From: Flavobacteriaceae bacterium
Lineage (GTDB): Bacteria > Bacteroidota > Bacteroidia > Flavobacteriales > Flavobacteriaceae
Reading direction: 5' to 3'
Length of the DNA: 64,000 bases
Assembly (NCBI GenBank): GCA_947483075.1
Contig: CANKLE010000004.1
Coordinates: 143,995 to 207,994 of the forward strand
Below, one piece after another: positions 41,642-50,061 of the stretch. The translations under genes were made by a program, and so were the position numbers. Under the pieces are notes generated by a model. The model was not told the DNA's origin. It saw only the letters and a list, made by a program, of their open reading frames with translations, and did no database searches. The number at the start of each line of letters is the position of its first letter. The stretch's first letter is position 1.

Positions 41642-41671
41642 AGACCTCGGGAAACTGAGGTCTTTTTTTTT
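41642..41671 (+). terminator. Terminator after the giant T9SS gene
   Basis: AGACCTC (41642-41648)/GAGGTCT (41657-41663) with an 8-nt loop, followed by nine T. It is 22 bp after the stop. Confidence 0.9.
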
Positions 41672-41693
41672 CAAACTCTGTTTAGTTCCTCGC

Positions 41694-41701
41694 TAAATTT
41701 G
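41694..41701 (+). promoter_or_regulatory. -7 element upstream of the DUF5522 gene
   Basis: TAAATTTG matches TAnnTTTG, 11 bp before ATG 41713. No TTG at the usual spacing. If real, the transcript has almost no leader. Confidence 0.42.
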
Positions 41702-41712
41702 TACTTTTGAGC

Positions 41713-41898
41713 ATGGCAAAACAAAACGAAGCAACCCCACCAATTGAAGGCGAAGATTTTTATTTCACGCCCGAAGGCTTCAAATGCTTTACCGAAAAGC
41801 ACCATCTGAAACGGGGTTATTGTTGCAAAAGTGGTTGCCGCCATTGTCCTTATGGCTATGACAAAAAAACCGATAGTTTTAAAACTACAACTAAATAA
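41713..41898 (+). CDS. DUF5522-like small Cys-rich protein
   Basis: 61 residues from ATG 41713. The core GEDFYFTPEGFKCFTEKHHL then RGYCCKSGCRHCPYGYDKK has four cysteines and matches the small DUF5522 family found next to catabolic genes in Bacteroidota. Function unknown; the CC-x3-C-x2-C pattern suggests a metal site. It lies 12 bp upstream of hutU and is probably cotranscribed. Confidence 0.72.
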   Translation: MAKQNEATPPIEGEDFYFTPEGFKCFTEKHHLKRGYCCKSGCRHCPYGYDKKTDSFKTTTK

Positions 41899-41910
41899 GA
41901 CGCGACGCAC

Positions 41911-43893
41911 ATGACTTTTCAAGAACAAATTCAACAAGGCATTCCTGCCCAGCTTCCTGAGCCCAAACCATTTGACGTTTCAATTAATCACGCGCCCAAA
42001 CGCAAAGAAATTTTGAGTGCCGACGAAACCAAATTGGCGCTGCAAAATGCATTACGCTATTTTGATGCCAAACACCACGCGACGCTTTTACCAGAATTCA
42101 AAGCAGAGTTAGCCGAATACGGCCGCATTTATATGTACCGCTTTCGTCCCGATTACAAAATGTACGCCCGACCTATTTCTGAATATCCAGGTCAATCAGA
42201 ACAAGCCAAAGCGATCATGCTCATGATCCAAAACAACTTAGATTACGCCGTAGCCCAACATCCGCACGAATTAATTACCTATGGCGGAAACGGGGCAGTT
42301 TTTCAGAACTGGGCCCAATATTTACTTACTTTAAAATACTTGTCAGAAATGACCGACGAACAAACCTTGGTCATGTATTCGGGCCACCCCATGGGCTTAT
42401 TTCCTTCGCATGCCGATGCACCTCGAGTTGTAGTTACCAACGGCATGGTCATTCCCAACTATTCCAAACCCGACGATTGGGAGCGCATGAATGCCTTGGG
42501 TGTTTCCCAATACGGACAAATGACAGCCGGAAGCTATATGTATATTGGCCCACAAGGAATCGTGCACGGTACAACCATTACCGTATTAAACGGATTCAGA
42601 AAAATTAAGAAAAATCCCCAAGGCGGAATGTTTGTCACCTCAGGCTTAGGGGGTATGAGTGGTGCACAACCCAAGGCCGGAAATATTGCGGGCTGCGTTA
42701 CGGTTTGTGCCGAAGTCAATCCTAAAATTACCCACATTCGTCATTCACAAGGTTGGATCAATGAAGTAATTGAAAACATTGACCAATTAGTTCCAAGAGT
42801 TAAAACAGCTCTAGAAAATAATGAAGTAGTTTCTATTGCTTATCTGGGAAATGTAGTCGATGTTTGGGAACGCTTTGACCAAGAAAATTTACATATCGAT
42901 TTGGGTTCCGATCAAACTTCCTTACACAATCCTTGGGCGGGCGGCTACTACCCAATGGGTTATTCGTTTGAAGAGTCTAATGATTTAATGGCAACTAATC
43001 CTGATAAATTCAAGGAAGAGGTTCAAAAAACCTTGCGTCGACATGCCGCAGCCATCAATAAACATACCGAAAAAGGAACGTATTTCTTTGATTATGGCAA
43101 TGCCTTTTTGCTCGAAGCTTCGCGTGCAGGAGCCGATGTTTTTGCAGAAAACCACATTGATTTCAAATACAACAGTTACGTTCAGGATATTATGGGGCCC
43201 ATGTGTTTTGATTACGGTTTTGGACCATTTCGTTGGGTATGTGCCTCTGGCGATCCTGCCGATTTAGAAAAAACAGACCAACTAGCTTGTGCTGTTTTGG
43301 AGGAGTTAATGCAAACGGCTCCCACCGAAATTCAACAACAAATGGCCGATAACATCCAATGGATCAAAGGCGCGCAAGCCAATAAATTGGTGGTAGGTTC
43401 GCAAGCACGCATTTTGTATGCCGATGCCGAAGGCCGCATGAAAATTGCATCGGCCTTCAACAAAGCGATTGCAGAAGGAAACATTGGCACTATTATTTTA
43501 GGCCGCGACCACCACGACGTTTCAGGCACCGATTCGCCCTACCGCGAAACCTCTAATATTTATGACGGCTCCCGTTTTACTGCCGACATGGCCATACAAA
43601 ATGTCATTGGTGACAGCTTTCGAGGCGCCACCTGGGTTTCTATCCACAACGGCGGCGGTGTAGGCTGGGGCGAAGTAATCAACGGCGGATTTGGGTTGGT
43701 CTTAGACGGATCAGCAAACGCACAACGCCGCTTGGAATCGATGTTGTTTTGGGATGTGAATAATGGCATCTCACGACGCAGTTGGGCCCGTAATGAAGGT
43801 GCTATTTTTGCCATCAAACGCGCCATGGAAAGTCAGCCTTTACTAAAGGTAACCCTCCCAAACCTGGTAAATGAATCGTTATTTGATAATTAA
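41911..43893 (+). CDS. hutU: Urocanate hydratase
   Basis: 660-residue NAD-dependent urocanate hydratase, the second step of histidine breakdown. GGNGAVFQNWAQYLLTLKY, GGMSGAQPKAGNIAGC, GRDHHDVSGTDSPYRETSN and HNGGGVGWGEVINGGFG are diagnostic. It is longer than the roughly 550-residue proteobacterial form. No hutH, hutI or hutG gene is in the window, so the pathway is split. Confidence 0.95.
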   Translation: MTFQEQIQQGIPAQLPEPKPFDVSINHAPKRKEILSADETKLALQNALRYFDAKHHATLLPEFKAELAEYGRIYMYRFRPDYKMYARPISEYPGQSEQAKAIMLMIQNNLDYAVAQHPHELITYGGNGAVFQNWAQYLLTLKYLSEMTDEQTLVMYSGHPMGLFPSHADAPRVVVTNGMVIPNYSKPDDWERMNALGVSQYGQMTAGSYMYIGPQGIVHGTTITVLNGFRKIKKNPQGGMFVTSGLGGMSGAQPKAGNIAGCVTVCAEVNPKITHIRHSQGWINEVIENIDQLVPRVKTALENNEVVSIAYLGNVVDVWERFDQENLHIDLGSDQTSLHNPWAGGYYPMGYSFEESNDLMATNPDKFKEEVQKTLRRHAAAINKHTEKGTYFFDYGNAFLLEASRAGADVFAENHIDFKYNSYVQDIMGPMCFDYGFGPFRWVCASGDPADLEKTDQLACAVLEELMQTAPTEIQQQMADNIQWIKGAQANKLVVGSQARILYADAEGRMKIASAFNKAIAEGNIGTIILGRDHHDVSGTDSPYRETSNIYDGSRFTADMAIQNVIGDSFRGATWVSIHNGGGVGWGEVINGGFGLVLDGSANAQRRLESMLFWDVNNGISRRSWARNEGAIFAIKRAMESQPLLKVTLPNLVNESLFDN

Positions 43894-43909
43894 TGTAACA
43901 CCTAAGCCC

Positions 43910-44440
43910 ATGAAAATTTTACAACTTTTTCCTGTTTTAGCGCTGTTCGTGGTTTCGTGTAGCTCCATTACTGTGGCTACCGATTTCGATAATACCACTG
44001 ATTTTAAGACCTACAAAACCTACGCGTTTTACAAAACCGGCATAGACAAGGTAGAACTTTCTGATCTGGATAAAAAACGCATCCTGCGCGCTATTGACAC
44101 CACCTTGCAAGCCAAAGGGTTTTCTAAAAGTGATTCGCCCGACTTCTTGGTAAACATCAGTACCAAAGTAGAGAAAAATGTGAATGTTAATCAGTTTAAT
44201 TATGGCTTTGGCTATGGCTGGGGACGCGGCTGGAATCCGTATTTTGGGATGAATAACGCCTCGGTTACCACCACGACAGAGGGCGTGTTGACGATTGATT
44301 TTATTGATGCCAAAAAGAAAGAATTATTCTGGCAGGGCAACGGAACGGGCTACCTCACGAGCAACCAAGCTAAAAAAGACAAAGTAGCCGCCGAATTTGT
44401 GTCGCAAATCTTGGCGAAATATCCACCGGAGAAGAATTAA
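43910..44440 (+). CDS. DUF4136 lipoprotein
   Basis: 176 residues from ATG 43910. Lipoprotein signal LFPVLALFVVSCSSITVA. The pattern DFKTYKTYAFYK, LDKKRILRAIDTTLQAKGF and DFLVNIS is that of DUF4136 proteins. A Tyr/Gly-rich loop (NYGFGYGWGRGWNPYFG) is in the middle. It is 16 bp downstream of hutU. The last codons and stop are part of a 7-bp AATTAAx array. Confidence 0.82.
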   Translation: MKILQLFPVLALFVVSCSSITVATDFDNTTDFKTYKTYAFYKTGIDKVELSDLDKKRILRAIDTTLQAKGFSKSDSPDFLVNISTKVEKNVNVNQFNYGFGYGWGRGWNPYFGMNNASVTTTTEGVLTIDFIDAKKKELFWQGNGTGYLTSNQAKKDKVAAEFVSQILAKYPPEKN

Positions 44441-44469
44441 AAATTAATAATGAAAAATTAATAATTGGA
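44435..44469. repeat. 7-bp-period AATTAAT array
   Basis: AATTAAA, AATTAAT, AATGAAA, AATTAAT, AATTGGA in direct succession, overlapping the stop codon of the DUF4136 gene. Confidence 0.7.
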
Positions 44470-44871
44470 GTGGTATACTAAGAACGATAGATTTTTTTAG
44501 CAAATAGTTGAAAGTTGGAAGCGGGAAGCGGGAAGCGGGAAGGAATTGGCCACGAATGCACGGATTCTAGAATTTCCAATATTTTATCCCGAAGCTTCGG
44601 GGCCTAAACTTCGGGACCAATTTGCAGTTGTACATTTTTTCCGCAACACAGATTTTTACAATTTGAGAAATTATTAAAATTTTTCAGATTATAAACATTT
44701 CTTGAATCTGTGTTACAATCCCGACTCTTCGGGACAAAAAGGAGCGAAGCGACTCTTTGCGATTTTGTGTCTTTGCGAGGGATTCGGAGTAATTATTCCA
44801 AATTCGCAACAAAAGTTCTTATTATACTTTTGCAACTGACAACCGAGAACAGACAACCTACAACCTAATAC
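44441..44871. other. Gene-free spacer built from repeats
   Basis: No gene seen. It holds three 7-bp-period arrays (44435-44469, 44507-44548, 44833-44881), several CCCGAAG/CTTCGGG-type palindromes (near 44586-44601 and 44616, and 44727-44739) and tracts such as ATTTTGTGTCTTTGCGAGG. It lies between the convergent DUF4136 and E1 genes; no T-tailed terminator is obvious. Confidence 0.75.
44507..44548. repeat. 7-bp-period GCGGGAA array
   Basis: GTTGAAA, GTTGGAA, three perfect GCGGGAA, then GGAATTG, all in a 7-bp register. Confidence 0.75.
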
Positions 44872-44881
44872 CTAATACCCC
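44833..44881. repeat. 7-bp-period CAACCTA array at the E1 stop
   Basis: CAACTGA, CAACCGA, GAACAGA, CAACCTA, CAACCTA, ATACCTA, ATACCCC. The last two units contain the stop codon region of the E1 gene. Confidence 0.78.
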
Positions 44882-46950
44882 AACAACTCCTCCATTTTCT
44901 CCCGCACTTTATCGGCGTTGGGAATCATGGTGAATTCTAAAATACTGTTGAGTGGAATGGCCGGCATATTTTCGGACCCAATTACCCGAACTGGCGCATC
45001 GAGCTGCTGGAAACAATGTTCTTGAATCAATCCGGCTAAACTTCTTGCAAACGAATTATTGGTCGGTTCTTCGGTTACGACCAAGCATTTTTTGGCTTTT
45101 TTCACCGAACGAAAAATGGCGGCTTCATCGAGTGGATAGAGCGTGCGCAAATCGATAATCTCTACCTGGTTTTTCATGTCGGCCGAAGCATTTAATGCCC
45201 AATGCACGCCCATGCCATACGTAATTACGGTAAGGGTTTCTTGGGTTTCTTGCTCCCAAATTTCTTGTACGATATTGGCTTTGCCAAAAGGCAAGATGTA
45301 ATCTTCAGCGGGTTCGTTTACACGTGCGGCTTCGGTGCCTTTTACCTTACTCCAATACAAGCCTTTGTGTTCTAAAATGAGTACCGGATTGGGATCGTAA
45401 TAGGCCGCTTTGAGTAATCCTTTTAGATCGGCGCCGTTGCTCGGATAGGCAATTTTAATGCCGCGAATATTGGTCAACACACTTTCTACCGACGACGAAT
45501 GATAAGGTCCTCCACTGCCATAAGCGCCAATCGGCACACGCAAGATCATGCTCACCGGCCATTTGCCATTAGACAAATAACAAGAACGACTCACCTCGGT
45601 AAACAATTGGTTGAGGCCCGGCCAAATGTAATCGGCAAATTGAACTTCCACGATCGGTTTCAAACCCACAGCCGACATGCCCACGGTGGAACCCACAATA
45701 AAAGCTTCTTGAATGGGCGTATTGAACACGCGGGTATCCCCAAATTTTTGAGCCAAAGTAGCGGCTTCGCGAAAAACACCGCCCAAACGTGCCCCTACGT
45801 CTTGTCCGTAAAGTAAACATTCGGGGTGCTTATGCATGAGCTCTTCTACGGCAAATAAGGCACAATCTACCATCACCACTTTCTCGTCGCGCTCCGGATT
45901 GCGTTCGCCCACCTCGGCGGTAATAGGCGTTGGCGCAAAATCGTGGGTAAATAAATCGGCAGGAGATGGGTCTTCGGCCAGTTGTGCCCGATCAAAATCG
46001 GCTTGCACTTGGGCAACTGCGGTATTTTCTATTTGTTTAATTTCTTCTGTTGTACATCCGGCAGCCAACAACTGTAGTATCAACACCGGATAGGGATCTC
46101 TTGATTTCGCTTCGTCCAAATCATCGCGGTACCACTCCATGCGCACCCCCGAAGTATGATGATTCAACAAAGGCACTTTGGCGTGCACCAAAAATGGACG
46201 ACGTTCTTCCCGAATGGTTTGTACTACTTTTTGGAGCGCCAAGTAACTCTCTGTAAAGTTGGCGCCGTCAATCGAAATGGCTTCAATGCCATGAAATCCT
46301 TGGGCGTATTCAAAGGCATTTTGGGCGCGGGTTTCTTTGGCATTGGCCGAAATATCCCAACCGTTGTCTTGCACCAAATACAAGATGGGCAATTGCTTTA
46401 AGGCCGCCATTTGCAAGGCTTCGGCAATTTCGCCTTCGGTAACTGACGCATCGCCCAAGGAACAAACTACTAGCCCCCTTTCTCCTATCGAGGGAACCTC
46501 AAAAGGTAAGTCCTGTACTTTGGAGAGGGTTTGGGAGAGGTGTTCTTTGTACCAAAAACCCATCGCAGCGCCTGTAGCTGGAATGGCTTGCATCCCGGTA
46601 GCCGAGGATTGGTGCGGAATTTTGGGTTTATCGGCCACATTCAAACTCGGATGGCAATAATAGGTTCTTCCGCCCGAAAAGGGATCATCTTTTTTGGCCA
46701 TCAATTGCAACATCAAGTCATACGGCTGCATGCCTATGCCCAACATCATTGCATCGTCCCGATAATAGGGAAAGGCAAAATCCTGGGGCAACAACTGCAG
46801 GGCCATCGCAATCTGAATGGCTTCGTGGCCACGAGAGGTGGCGTGCACGTATTTGGATACTACTTTAAAATTAGCCTCATACAATTCGCTCATGGCTTTG
46901 GCTGTGGCCATGGTGGTAAATGCACGTTCGAGTATTGATTTTGGAAGCAT
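44872..46950 (-). CDS. Branched-chain 2-oxoacid dehydrogenase E1, alpha-beta fusion
   Basis: 692 residues. The alpha part (about 1-340) has the thiamine diphosphate motif GDASVTEGEIAEALQMA with QDNGWDIS 24-30 residues on. The beta part (about 350-692) has YGQDVGARLGGVFREAATL, PIQEAFIVGSTVGMSAVG and RVPIGAYGSGGPYHSSSVE. It oxidatively decarboxylates 2-oxoacids and loads the E2 lipoyl arm. Neighbouring ilvE and E2 support branched-chain substrates. Residues about 138-160 are an extra segment before the TPP motif, coded by a repeat-like DNA tract. Confidence 0.9.
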   Translation of the reverse strand: MLPKSILERAFTTMATAKAMSELYEANFKVVSKYVHATSRGHEAIQIAMALQLLPQDFAFPYYRDDAMMLGIGMQPYDLMLQLMAKKDDPFSGGRTYYCHPSLNVADKPKIPHQSSATGMQAIPATGAAMGFWYKEHLSQTLSKVQDLPFEVPSIGERGLVVCSLGDASVTEGEIAEALQMAALKQLPILYLVQDNGWDISANAKETRAQNAFEYAQGFHGIEAISIDGANFTESYLALQKVVQTIREERRPFLVHAKVPLLNHHTSGVRMEWYRDDLDEAKSRDPYPVLILQLLAAGCTTEEIKQIENTAVAQVQADFDRAQLAEDPSPADLFTHDFAPTPITAEVGERNPERDEKVVMVDCALFAVEELMHKHPECLLYGQDVGARLGGVFREAATLAQKFGDTRVFNTPIQEAFIVGSTVGMSAVGLKPIVEVQFADYIWPGLNQLFTEVSRSCYLSNGKWPVSMILRVPIGAYGSGGPYHSSSVESVLTNIRGIKIAYPSNGADLKGLLKAAYYDPNPVLILEHKGLYWSKVKGTEAARVNEPAEDYILPFGKANIVQEIWEQETQETLTVITYGMGVHWALNASADMKNQVEIIDLRTLYPLDEAAIFRSVKKAKKCLVVTEEPTNNSFARSLAGLIQEHCFQQLDAPVRVIGSENMPAIPLNSILEFTMIPNADKVREKMEELLGY
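46471..46539. repeat. Repeat-like insertion within the E1 coding sequence
   Basis: A pyrimidine/purine-skewed tract (CCCCCTTTCTCC near one end, GGAGAGGGTTTGGGAGAGG near the other) encoding residues 138-160 (SQTLSKVQDLPFEVPSIGER). Its composition differs from the surrounding gene and it forms imperfect inverted pairing, like intergenic palindromic elements of this phylum. Confidence 0.5.
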
Positions 46951-46966
46951 GAAAAACAGGTTGTAT

Positions 46967-48022
46967 TTATTGAACAGGCACTAACCAATGCAACACATCG
47001 GGTGATTTTTGTACTTTGATTTCGTTGATTTGGGTATTGATTTCATCGCCCACCGGATTGGATTCGGGGAATTTGAGTGTAAACTCTTCGTTGCCAATTT
47101 CGTCAATCAAGGCAATACCTACCGCCGTTCCCACGCCAAATCCTTCTTCGAGCGTGCCGTCGGCGATGGCTTTTTTAATTTCGGTTAAGGAGATGGGTCG
47201 TTCTATGACTTCGTATCCTTTATGGCGCAACAATTCGATCACACTCATGCGCGTGACGCCGGCCAAGATCGAACCACTCAAGTCGGGCGTGTAGAATGTA
47301 CCCGCTATTTTGAAAAAGATATTCATGGTCCCCACTTCTTGAATGTATTCAAAGTGATTGGGATCTAACCACAACACCTGATCGTAGCCTTTGGCTTTGG
47401 CAAACTCGGTTGGGCGAATGGCCGCTGCATAATTTCCTGCCGCTTTGGCTTCGCCGGTTCCACCATTGACCGCACGCACATAATGATTTTCGGCATACAA
47501 CCGAATGCGGCGATTAAAGTATGGTCCTGCAGGAGAGGCCATGATGATAAATTTATAATGAGTAGCAGCACGCATCCCAATAAAGGATTCGTCGGCATAC
47601 ATAAACGGACGAAGGTACAATGCACTTCCCTCTTGGCTAGGCACCCAATTGCGTTCGATGCGCACAAACTCGATCAAGGCTTGCAAAAACAAATCTTCTG
47701 GAAATTCGGGCATGCCCATTCTGTCGGCGCTTTTGTTTAATCGGGCGGCATTTTTTTCAGGGCGAAACAACAAAGGCGTTTGGTTTTGTCCCATGGTTAC
47801 TTTCATACCTTCAAAAATAGCTTGACCATAATGCAAAGCCATCGAAGCCGGATGCATCGGCAAAGCCCGCAGCGGCTCAATTCTGGGGTTAACCCAGGCA
47901 CCGTTTTCGTAATCGCACACAAACATGTGATCGGTAAAGGCGTTGCCCATGGGAATGTTGTTGATGTCTACATTTTGAACAGTAGAAGAAGGTGCTTTTG
48001 TAATTGAAATGTGATAAGACAT
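46967..48022 (-). CDS. ilvE: Branched-chain amino acid aminotransferase
   Basis: 351-residue class IV PLP aminotransferase. MALHYGQAIFEGMKVTMGQ, LYLRPFMYADESFIGMRA, GEAKAAGNYAAAIRPTEFAK and ILAGVTRMSVIELLRHKGYE are typical of the bacterial/eukaryotic BCAT type. It interconverts Leu/Ile/Val and their 2-oxoacids, the substrates of the flanking E1/E2 complex. Gaps to its neighbours are 14-16 bp, so this is one operon. Confidence 0.93.
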   Translation of the reverse strand: MSYHISITKAPSSTVQNVDINNIPMGNAFTDHMFVCDYENGAWVNPRIEPLRALPMHPASMALHYGQAIFEGMKVTMGQNQTPLLFRPEKNAARLNKSADRMGMPEFPEDLFLQALIEFVRIERNWVPSQEGSALYLRPFMYADESFIGMRAATHYKFIIMASPAGPYFNRRIRLYAENHYVRAVNGGTGEAKAAGNYAAAIRPTEFAKAKGYDQVLWLDPNHFEYIQEVGTMNIFFKIAGTFYTPDLSGSILAGVTRMSVIELLRHKGYEVIERPISLTEIKKAIADGTLEEGFGVGTAVGIALIDEIGNEEFTLKFPESNPVGDEINTQINEIKVQKSPDVLHWLVPVQ

Positions 48023-48036
48023 GGTCTAGGGAAAAT

Positions 48037-49344
48037 TTAAAAGGATTGTTGAGTTGAAAATTGTTCGAGGTAATCGCCTACTTTGCGCAAAAAGGATCCG
48101 CCCAAAAAGCCATCGACTACGCGGTGGTCAAAGGACAATGACAAATACATCATGCTGCGTATGGCAATTTCGTCTCCTTGCGGCGTGCTGAGCACTTCGG
48201 CTCTTTTTTTGATGAGGCCAAAGGCCAAAATGGCCACTTCGGGTTGGTTGATGATGGGCGTTCCCATCAAACTGCCGAATGTGCCTACATTGGATATCGT
48301 AAAAGTACTGCCCTGAATGTGTTCGGGTTTCAATTGGTTATTTCGAGCCGCATCGGCCAAAAAATTAACATCGCTAGCCAAGGCAACTAACTCTTTTTGA
48401 TTGGCATTTTTTACTACCGGTACAATTAAATTTCCGGAAGGTAAAGCGGTCGCCATTCCGATATTAATGTCCTGATGCACCACGATGTTGTTGCCATCAA
48501 CCGAAACATTGATCATCGGATAATCCTGAATGGCCATTGCTACAGCCTGCACAAACACCGGTGTAAAGGTGAGTTTTTGCCGGTGTTTGGCCTGGAAAGC
48601 ATCTTTGTTGTCGTTGCGCCATTGCACCAAATTGGTCACATCCACCTCAATATATGACGTCACGTGCGGCGACGTTTGCTTGGAATACACCATGTGGTCG
48701 GCAATCAATTTGCGCATGCGGTCCATCTCGACAAGGCGGTCTTTGCCTTCTACGAAATTAATTTTAGGTTTTGGAAAAGTTGTCGGTTGTCGGTTATCGG
48801 TTATCGGTTTAGATTGAAGTGGATATTTTCTATTATTAAGATAAGTGAATACATCGCTTTTTTGCAAACGCCCGTCGGCACCTGATCCTGGAATGCTTTG
48901 CAATTCTTCGATAGAGAGATTTTCTTTTTGGGCGATGGAGATGATGAGGGGACTGATAAAGTTGTCGGTTGTTCGTTGTCCGTTGTCCGTTGTCCGTTTT
49001 CCGTTTTCCGTTGACTGTTGTGGTGTTGTCCGTTTTTCGCTTCCCACTTCCAACTCCCCGCTTCCAACTGAACTATCTTTACTAGGATTAGGCATACCCC
49101 CTTTGGGGGCTTGGGGGCTAATTAGCGCCAAAACAGTCCCTACCTCAACCACCTCATTTTTCTGAAAACGGATTTCAGTAATCACGCCCGAAACTGGCGA
49201 GGCGACTTCGCTGTCTACTTTGTCGGTGGCAACTTCGAGTAGTATTTCCTCGGCTTCTACGTAATCACCTACTGATTTTACCCAGTTGATGATGGTGGCT
49301 TCGGTAATGCTTTCACCCATTTTGGGCAGTTTGAATTCGAACAT
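48037..49344 (-). CDS. 2-oxoacid dehydrogenase E2, dihydrolipoamide acyltransferase
   Basis: 435 residues. Lipoyl domain 1-78 with the lipoylated lysine in EVATDKVDSEVASP; peripheral subunit-binding domain about 130-168 (ISPLIISIAQKENLSIEEL, GSGADGRLQKSDVF); catalytic domain about 205-435 ending with SFDHRVVDGFLGGSFL. Both inter-domain linkers are encoded by 7-bp repeats: residues 94-128 from 48961-49066 and 178-189 from 48779-48813. The usual Ala/Pro linkers are replaced by Thr/Asn/Arg/Gln-rich peptide. Confidence 0.93.
   Translation of the reverse strand: MFEFKLPKMGESITEATIINWVKSVGDYVEAEEILLEVATDKVDSEVASPVSGVITEIRFQKNEVVEVGTVLALISPQAPKGGMPNPSKDSSVGSGELEVGSEKRTTPQQSTENGKRTTDNGQRTTDNFISPLIISIAQKENLSIEELQSIPGSGADGRLQKSDVFTYLNNRKYPLQSKPITDNRQPTTFPKPKINFVEGKDRLVEMDRMRKLIADHMVYSKQTSPHVTSYIEVDVTNLVQWRNDNKDAFQAKHRQKLTFTPVFVQAVAMAIQDYPMINVSVDGNNIVVHQDINIGMATALPSGNLIVPVVKNANQKELVALASDVNFLADAARNNQLKPEHIQGSTFTISNVGTFGSLMGTPIINQPEVAILAFGLIKKRAEVLSTPQGDEIAIRSMMYLSLSFDHRVVDGFLGGSFLRKVGDYLEQFSTQQSF
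48779..48813. repeat. Coding 7-bp array, second E2 linker
   Basis: GTTGTCG, GTTGTCG, GTTATCG, GTTATCG, GTTTAGA. In the E2 frame it reads SKPITDNRQPTT. Confidence 0.85.
48961..49066. repeat. Coding 7-bp array, first E2 linker
   Basis: Fifteen near-consecutive heptamers: GTTGTCG, GTTGTTC, three GTTGTCC, two GTTTTCC, GTTGACT, GTTGTGG, (one extra T), GTTGTCC, GTTTTTC, GCTTCCC, ACTTCCA, ACTCCCC, GCTTCCA. It encodes E2 residues 94-128, including TENGKRTTDNGQRTTDN. Next to it (49096-49120) is CCCCCTTTGGGGGCTTGGGGG-like palindromic DNA coding the preceding residues. Confidence 0.9.
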
Positions 49345-49356
49345 GTTATTTTTCTT

Positions 49357-49393
49357 GTTTCAGGTTTCAAGTTTCAGGTTTTGTCAACTTGAA
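49357..49393. repeat. 7-bp-period GTTTCAG array upstream of E2
   Basis: GTTTCAG, GTTTCAA, GTTTCAG, then a short inverted partner (AACTTGAAA at 49386-49394). It lies between the paaY stop and the E2 start. Confidence 0.75.
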
Positions 49394-49403
49394 ATAATAT
49401 TAT

Positions 49404-49988
49404 TTATTTTTTAAATAAGTCATATATAGCAGCTTGTGAAGGCTTGTCTTTTGAGATTTCTCGCAAAGGTTCAACGGCCTTTAAGGTGTCAAAACACTGT
49501 TTGGGCAATTGTTGGTACAAGGCCGTTCCTTTGGTTTTCCAATCAATCATTTCGTCAGGAACGTCTTTTATAATTATGGCTGGATTGCCCACCACCATTT
49601 TGCGGTTGGGAACTTGCGTACCGGCTTTCACAAAACTCAAAGCTCCAATAATGCATTCGTCGCCAATGGTTACGTCATCCATGATTACAGCATTCATCCC
49701 CACCAAACAATTGGCGCCAATGTTGGCTCCGTGTATGATTGCCCCGTGCCCAATGTGTGCGCCGGCTTTCAACACCATCGACTTGCCCGGAAACATGTGG
49801 ATGGTACAATTTTCTTGCACGTTACAGCCGTCTTCAATGATAATTTCGCCCCAATCGCCGCGAATGGCCGCTCCAGGTCCCACATACACATCTTTGCCAA
49901 TAATCACGTTGCCCGTAACCGCGGCTTGCGGATGGATGAAACTGCTTTCGTGTATGACGGGGGTGAATCCGTTGAATTCGTAAATCAT
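49404..49988 (-). CDS. paaY: PaaY-like hexapeptide-repeat thioesterase
   Basis: 194 residues of left-handed beta-helix hexapeptide repeats (HPQAAVTGNVIIGKDVYVGP, IRGDWGEIIIEDGCNVQENC, GHGAIIHGANIGANCLVGMN), a gamma-carbonic-anhydrase-like fold with metal-binding histidines. In phenylacetate clusters PaaY hydrolyses dead-end ring-CoA products. The C-terminal extension (LKAVEPLREISKDKPSQ) is typical for PaaY. Last paa gene before the dehydrogenase operon. Confidence 0.9.
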   Translation of the reverse strand: MIYEFNGFTPVIHESSFIHPQAAVTGNVIIGKDVYVGPGAAIRGDWGEIIIEDGCNVQENCTIHMFPGKSMVLKAGAHIGHGAIIHGANIGANCLVGMNAVIMDDVTIGDECIIGALSFVKAGTQVPNRKMVVGNPAIIIKDVPDEMIDWKTKGTALYQQLPKQCFDTLKAVEPLREISKDKPSQAAIYDLFKK

Positions 49989-49995
49989 TTTTTTA

Positions 49996-50061
49996 GGTTG
50001 TGGGTTGTGGGTTGTGGGTTGTAGGTTTCCTTCTAAGACCTACCACCTATATCCTACCACC
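49996..50061. repeat. Inverted 7-bp arrays between paaY and the crotonase gene
   Basis: GGTTGTG x3 and GGTTGTA (49996-50023) face ACCTACC, ACCTATA, TCCTACC (50038-50058). The arms pair as a hairpin filling the whole 73-bp gap. Confidence 0.88.

Noticed and set aside
45499..45816. Plus-strand frames opposite the E1 gene
   Set aside because: Codon-bias shadows of a clear enzyme gene.
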